Source: an uncultured Bacilli bacterium (GTDB lineage: Bacteria > Bacillota_I > Bacilli_A > RF39 > UBA660). From it: a stretch of DNA of 8,764 nucleotides. The translations under genes were made by a program, and so were the position numbers. Position 1 is the stretch's first letter; each line of letters begins with the position of its first letter. This document shows positions 6,461-8,764 of the stretch, in pieces. Below the pieces are notes generated by a model. That model saw only the letters and a program-made list of their open reading frames with translations, was not told the origin of the DNA and ran no database searches. The DNA lies in contig CANQFH010000044.1 in the NCBI GenBank assembly GCA_947598425.1, positions 1-8,764 of the forward strand. The letters are read 5' to 3'.

Positions 6461-6502
6461 TAATGATTTGCATGATAAAATTAGAATAGGATGTGATAGT
6501 GT

Positions 6503-7636
6503 TTGAAAAAGACAAAAGGGTTTGGGCTTCTTAGTGTTATAATAATTATGATTATTACTGCTGTTATTTCTGGTATCACAACAGGTGTTATCATGTTAAA
6601 TAACACCGAAGTTAATTTAAATAGTACGGTTAAAGATAAAGAATTACAAGAATTTATAGATGTTTATGAAACATTATTATCAAGATATTATAATGATATT
6701 GATAAAGAAGGAATGCTTAATGCTGCCGAAGAAGGGATGTTAAACTTCTTAGGAGATAAATATACAACTTATTTAAAAGATGATGAATATCAAGGTATTT
6801 TAGATGAATTAGCAGCTACTTACCGTGGTATTGGGGCTGAAATTGCTGGTAATGAAATAATTAAAATTGCTCCTGATTCTCCAGCAGAAGATGCCGGATT
6901 AATGGTTGGGGATATAGTTTTAAAAATAAATGATGTAGATGTATCCAATTTAGATAGTAAAGAAATTGGAGAAATAATTAAAAATGATCAAAGCGAAAAT
7001 ATTAAAATGGAAGTAAGTCGTAATGATATGATTTTATCTTTTAATATGGCTAAAGAAAATTTAATTAATACCGTCATAAATTATGAAGTAATTGAAAATA
7101 CTAAAATAGGATATTTAGCTATTAGTAAGTTTTCTGAAAATTTAGCAGATCAAGTTGCAAATGCTTTAAGTAGCTTGGAAAATAATGGTATTACTTCTCT
7201 AATAGTTGATGTTAGAAACAATGTTGGTGGTTATTTATCAGCAGCTGAAGAGACATCATCATTATTTTTAGAAGAAGGTAAAAAGATTTATTCATTGCAA
7301 ACAAGTAATAGTGAACATACATACAAAGATAAAACGGAAGCCAAAAGAACATATCCAATTGTGGTTTTAATTAATAATAATTCGGCATCAGCCGCAGAAA
7401 TCTTAGCAGCGGCCTTAAAAGAGAGCTATGGAGCGACTTTAGTAGGCATAAAGAGTTATGGCAAGGGTAAGGTCCAATTAGTTGAAAAATTAGAAAATGG
7501 CGATGCTTTAAAGTATACTTCTGCTAAGTGGTTAACTCCAAAAGGAGTTTGTATTGATGGCATTGGAATTAGTCCTGATTGGAATATTACTGGTGATAGT
7601 GAACAATTAAATAAAGCTATTCAATTATTAAGTTAA
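6503..7636 (+). CDS. S41 family carboxy-terminal processing protease (CtpA/CtpB-like) with PDZ domain
   Basis: A membrane-anchored serine protease acting outside the cytoplasm, cleaving proteins near exposed C-termini. The TTG start is forced by an in-frame TAG at 6497-6499 and supported by AGGATGTG (6488-6495) 7 nt upstream. Of 377 aa, residues about 8-31 form a signal anchor. An N-terminal helical region follows (47-90; GDKYTTYL at 84-91), then PDZ (about 103-185; RGIGAEIAG, APDSPAEDAGLMVGDIVLKIN), then the S41 core (about 195-370). The catalytic triad reads Ser296 (NSASAAEI), Lys321 and Gln325 (SYGKGKVQ), with the same 25- and 4-residue spacings as in CtpB (S309-K334-Q338). IVDVRNNVGG (234-243) has Val where RNNPGG is usual. 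C-terminal GISPDW is conserved. It appears active. It may read through into the DUF402 gene, since no terminator follows. Confidence 0.94.
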   Translation: MKKTKGFGLLSVIIIMIITAVISGITTGVIMLNNTEVNLNSTVKDKELQEFIDVYETLLSRYYNDIDKEGMLNAAEEGMLNFLGDKYTTYLKDDEYQGILDELAATYRGIGAEIAGNEIIKIAPDSPAEDAGLMVGDIVLKINDVDVSNLDSKEIGEIIKNDQSENIKMEVSRNDMILSFNMAKENLINTVINYEVIENTKIGYLAISKFSENLADQVANALSSLENNGITSLIVDVRNNVGGYLSAAEETSSLFLEEGKKIYSLQTSNSEHTYKDKTEAKRTYPIVVLINNNSASAAEILAAALKESYGATLVGIKSYGKGKVQLVEKLENGDALKYTSAKWLTPKGVCIDGIGISPDWNITGDSEQLNKAIQLLS

Positions 7637-7669
7637 ATTTATAAATATTACAAGAAAAATAGGTCCTGC

Positions 7670-7698
7670 TTGTTAATAGAGTTATTTTATAGTATAAT
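7670..7698 (+). promoter_or_regulatory. Promoter of the DUF402 gene
   Basis: TTGTTA (7670-7675), a 17-nt spacer and a perfect TATAAT (7693-7698). The start point would be near 7705. The TTG at 7670-7672, which could be taken as a start codon, is the first half of this -35 box. Confidence 0.7.
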
Positions 7699-7720
7699 TT
7701 TAAGCAGAGATGATTATCAA

Positions 7721-8266
7721 ATGATAAATAATGTAGAAAAAGTTAAAGTAGGAGAAGTATTACAGATTCATTGTTATAAACATAATGGGAAGATTCATAG
7801 AATTTGGGAAGAAGCCGTAGTTATATATGAAGATGATGAATGTTTAATATGTGGAAATAATAAAACAAAAGTAATTGAAAATGATGGTAGAAGCCATTAT
7901 ACCAAAGAACCAGCAATAATATTTTTTTATAAGCATAATTGGTTTAATATTATTGCTCAATTTAAAGACTTTGGTTTGTTTTATTATTGTAATATTGCTT
8001 CACCATACTTAATAGATGAAGGGACAATTAAATATATAGATTATGATTTAGATTTAAGAGTATTTCCAGATGGTGGTTATAGAGTGTTAGATAGAAATGA
8101 ATATAAATACCATAAAAAAATTATGAATTACACTAAAGAATTAGATTTAATCATAAATAAAGAATTAGAAAAACTAATCAAGATGAAAAATAATGGTGAA
8201 GGGCCATTTAATAATAAATTAATTCATGATTGTTTAGAAGAATATGAGAAGATGATAAATAATTAA
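7721..8266 (+). CDS. DUF402/Ntdp-like nucleoside tri-/diphosphate phosphatase
   Basis: Family members hydrolyse NTPs and NDPs with divalent metal (B. subtilis YgaC and staphylococcal Ntdp type), in the cytoplasm. I place the start at ATG 7721 (181 aa) rather than at in-frame TTG 7670. The TTG falls in a promoter -35, GAGATGA (7707-7713) sits 7 nt before the ATG, and family proteins begin only a few residues before the IHCYKHNG block. Conserved blocks in order are IQ/IHCYKHNGKIHRIWEE (15-31), NDGRSHYTKEPAI (54-66), WFNII (74-78), FYYCNIASP (87-95), KYIDYDLDLRVFPDGG (104-119; acidic metal site), LDRNEY (123-128) and GPF (161-163). All the signature acidic residues I know are present, so it should be active. 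It is monocistronic, or additionally transcribed by read-through from the S41 gene. Confidence 0.9.
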   Translation: MINNVEKVKVGEVLQIHCYKHNGKIHRIWEEAVVIYEDDECLICGNNKTKVIENDGRSHYTKEPAIIFFYKHNWFNIIAQFKDFGLFYYCNIASPYLIDEGTIKYIDYDLDLRVFPDGGYRVLDRNEYKYHKKIMNYTKELDLIINKELEKLIKMKNNGEGPFNNKLIHDCLEEYEKMINN

Positions 8267-8293
8267 TAACTGAAGAATTATTTATCATTTTTT
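8252..8293 (+). terminator. Intrinsic terminator of the DUF402 gene
   Basis: A perfect 13-bp stem (8252-8264 with 8276-8288), an 11-nt loop and T residues through 8293. The last codons and the stop codon (8264-8266) lie in the left arm and loop. It insulates the rRNA operon from upstream transcription. Confidence 0.88.
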
Positions 8294-8320
8294 GCATATA
8301 AATATTATGTAATATATATA
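8292..8320 (+). promoter_or_regulatory. Possible upstream (P1-type) rRNA promoter
   Basis: TTGCAT (8292-8297), a 17-nt spacer and TATATA (8315-8320), about 107 bp upstream of the main rRNA promoter. Tandem promoters are usual for rRNA operons, but the -35 overlaps the terminator T-run and the region is very AT-rich, so this is tentative. Confidence 0.3.
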
Positions 8321-8360
8321 AAATAATCATAATCAGAGCAGAAAAATGCTTAAAATTAAA

Positions 8361-8427
8361 GATTTTGCAAAAAAAATTAAAAAAAGTGTATTTTTTTGTT
8401 GACATTTGAATTTTGATTTGATATATT
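8361..8427 (+). promoter_or_regulatory. Main rRNA operon promoter with UP-like element
   Basis: A consensus TTGACA (8399-8404), a 17-nt spacer and TATATT (8422-8427), with an extended -10 TG at 8419-8420. The A- and T-tracts at 8361-8398 resemble an UP element. The start point would be near 8434, giving a leader of about 105 nt before 16S. This is the best -35 match in the window. Confidence 0.88.
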
Positions 8428-8432
8428 ACTAG

Positions 8433-8471
8433 TGCACAGCGAAAAAGAGTGCAGAATGATCTTTGAAAACT
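8433..8471 (+). promoter_or_regulatory. rRNA leader antitermination region: boxB-like hairpin and boxA
   Basis: A 5-bp hairpin (TGCAC 8433-8437 with GTGCA 8449-8453) is followed by TGATCTTTGAAAACT (8457-8471). The latter closely matches the boxA of Bacillus rRNA leaders, which binds NusB/NusE to make rRNA transcription resistant to termination. Downstream, CTAAG (8470-8474) can pair with CTTAG (8497-8501), perhaps part of leader folding. Confidence 0.7.
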
Positions 8472-8515
8472 AAGTAAAAAGTCAAAATTTGAGTAGCTTA
8501 GGAAAAACTAACAAT

Positions 8516-8540
8516 AAGATTTATAATATATAATCTTTTT

Positions 8541-8541
<1 letters not shown>
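8516..8541 (+). other. Terminator-like hairpin abutting the 16S rRNA gene
   Basis: AAGATT (8516-8521) pairs with AATCTT (8532-8537), extendable by TAT (8522-8524) with ATA (8528-8530) across a one-base bulge. T residues run through 8541. It has the form of a weak AT-only intrinsic terminator just before the mature 16S 5' end, and may instead serve in pre-16S folding or processing. Confidence 0.5.

Positions 8542-8764
<223 letters not shown>

Noticed and set aside
6321..6502. c-di-AMP (ydaO) riboswitch, T-box or other known riboswitch in the long leader.
   Set aside because: None of the conserved core sequences I know for these classes is present, so the leader is left unidentified.
8264..8434. 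Functional link between the nucleotide phosphatase and the adjacent rRNA operon, through NTP-sensitive initiation.
   Set aside because: Adjacency only. A strong terminator separates them and nothing in the sequence shows coupling.

Overview
The window is AT-rich, gene-dense DNA from a low-GC Gram-positive bacterium. The evidence is a cdaA-cdaR (c-di-AMP) pair, a lipoprotein with a lipobox, TTG starts with Shine-Dalgarno sequences, sigma-A-type promoters, short hairpin/T-tract terminators, and a 16S rRNA gene preceded by a Bacillus-like boxA (CTTTGAAAACT core). My best guess is an uncultured gut Bacilli/Mollicutes-related lineage (RF39-like). This is an inference from overall style and the 16S 5' end, not a database result. 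Every Trp codon seen is TGG, and no in-frame TGA interrupts a gene, so the standard bacterial code fits.

Layout. (1) 1-1842: the 3' part of a secreted or surface protein with Ig/Fn3-like repeats and a C-terminal DUF6273-like domain, closed by a terminator. (2) 1909-4131: promoter, cdaA (diadenylate cyclase) and overlapping cdaR/ybbR (its membrane-anchored regulator), ending in a bidirectional terminator shared with a convergent small DUF378 membrane protein (4156-4362, minus). (3) 4464-5591: a two-domain lipoprotein (LolA/GerS-like plus DUF4367-like). (4) 5689-6246: a membrane-anchored thioredoxin-fold-like protein without CXXC. (5) 6286-7636: a strong promoter, a leader of about 180 nt able to form a long closing helix, and a membrane-anchored S41 carboxy-terminal processing protease with PDZ. 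(6) 7670-8266: a promoter and a DUF402/Ntdp-like nucleotide phosphatase, whose likely start is ATG 7721. (7) 8361-8764: a strong rRNA promoter, a leader with boxB/boxA, a terminator-like hairpin and the first ~224 nt of 16S rRNA.

Most genes are separate transcription units with their own promoter and terminator; the clear exception is cdaA-cdaR, an overlapping two-gene operon. The theme is envelope maintenance (c-di-AMP signalling, lipoprotein, extracytoplasmic protease, surface protein) beside an rRNA operon. I see no mobile element, CRISPR array, tRNA or defence system. Nothing here is clearly a new multi-gene system. The least explained items are the structured leader of the S41 gene, the catalytically degenerate thioredoxin-like protein, the RseB-like two-domain lipoprotein, and the terminator-like hairpin abutting the 16S gene. 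No stretch longer than 300 bases lacks a gene; the two largest gaps (6247-6502 and 8267-8540) are described under their regulatory features.
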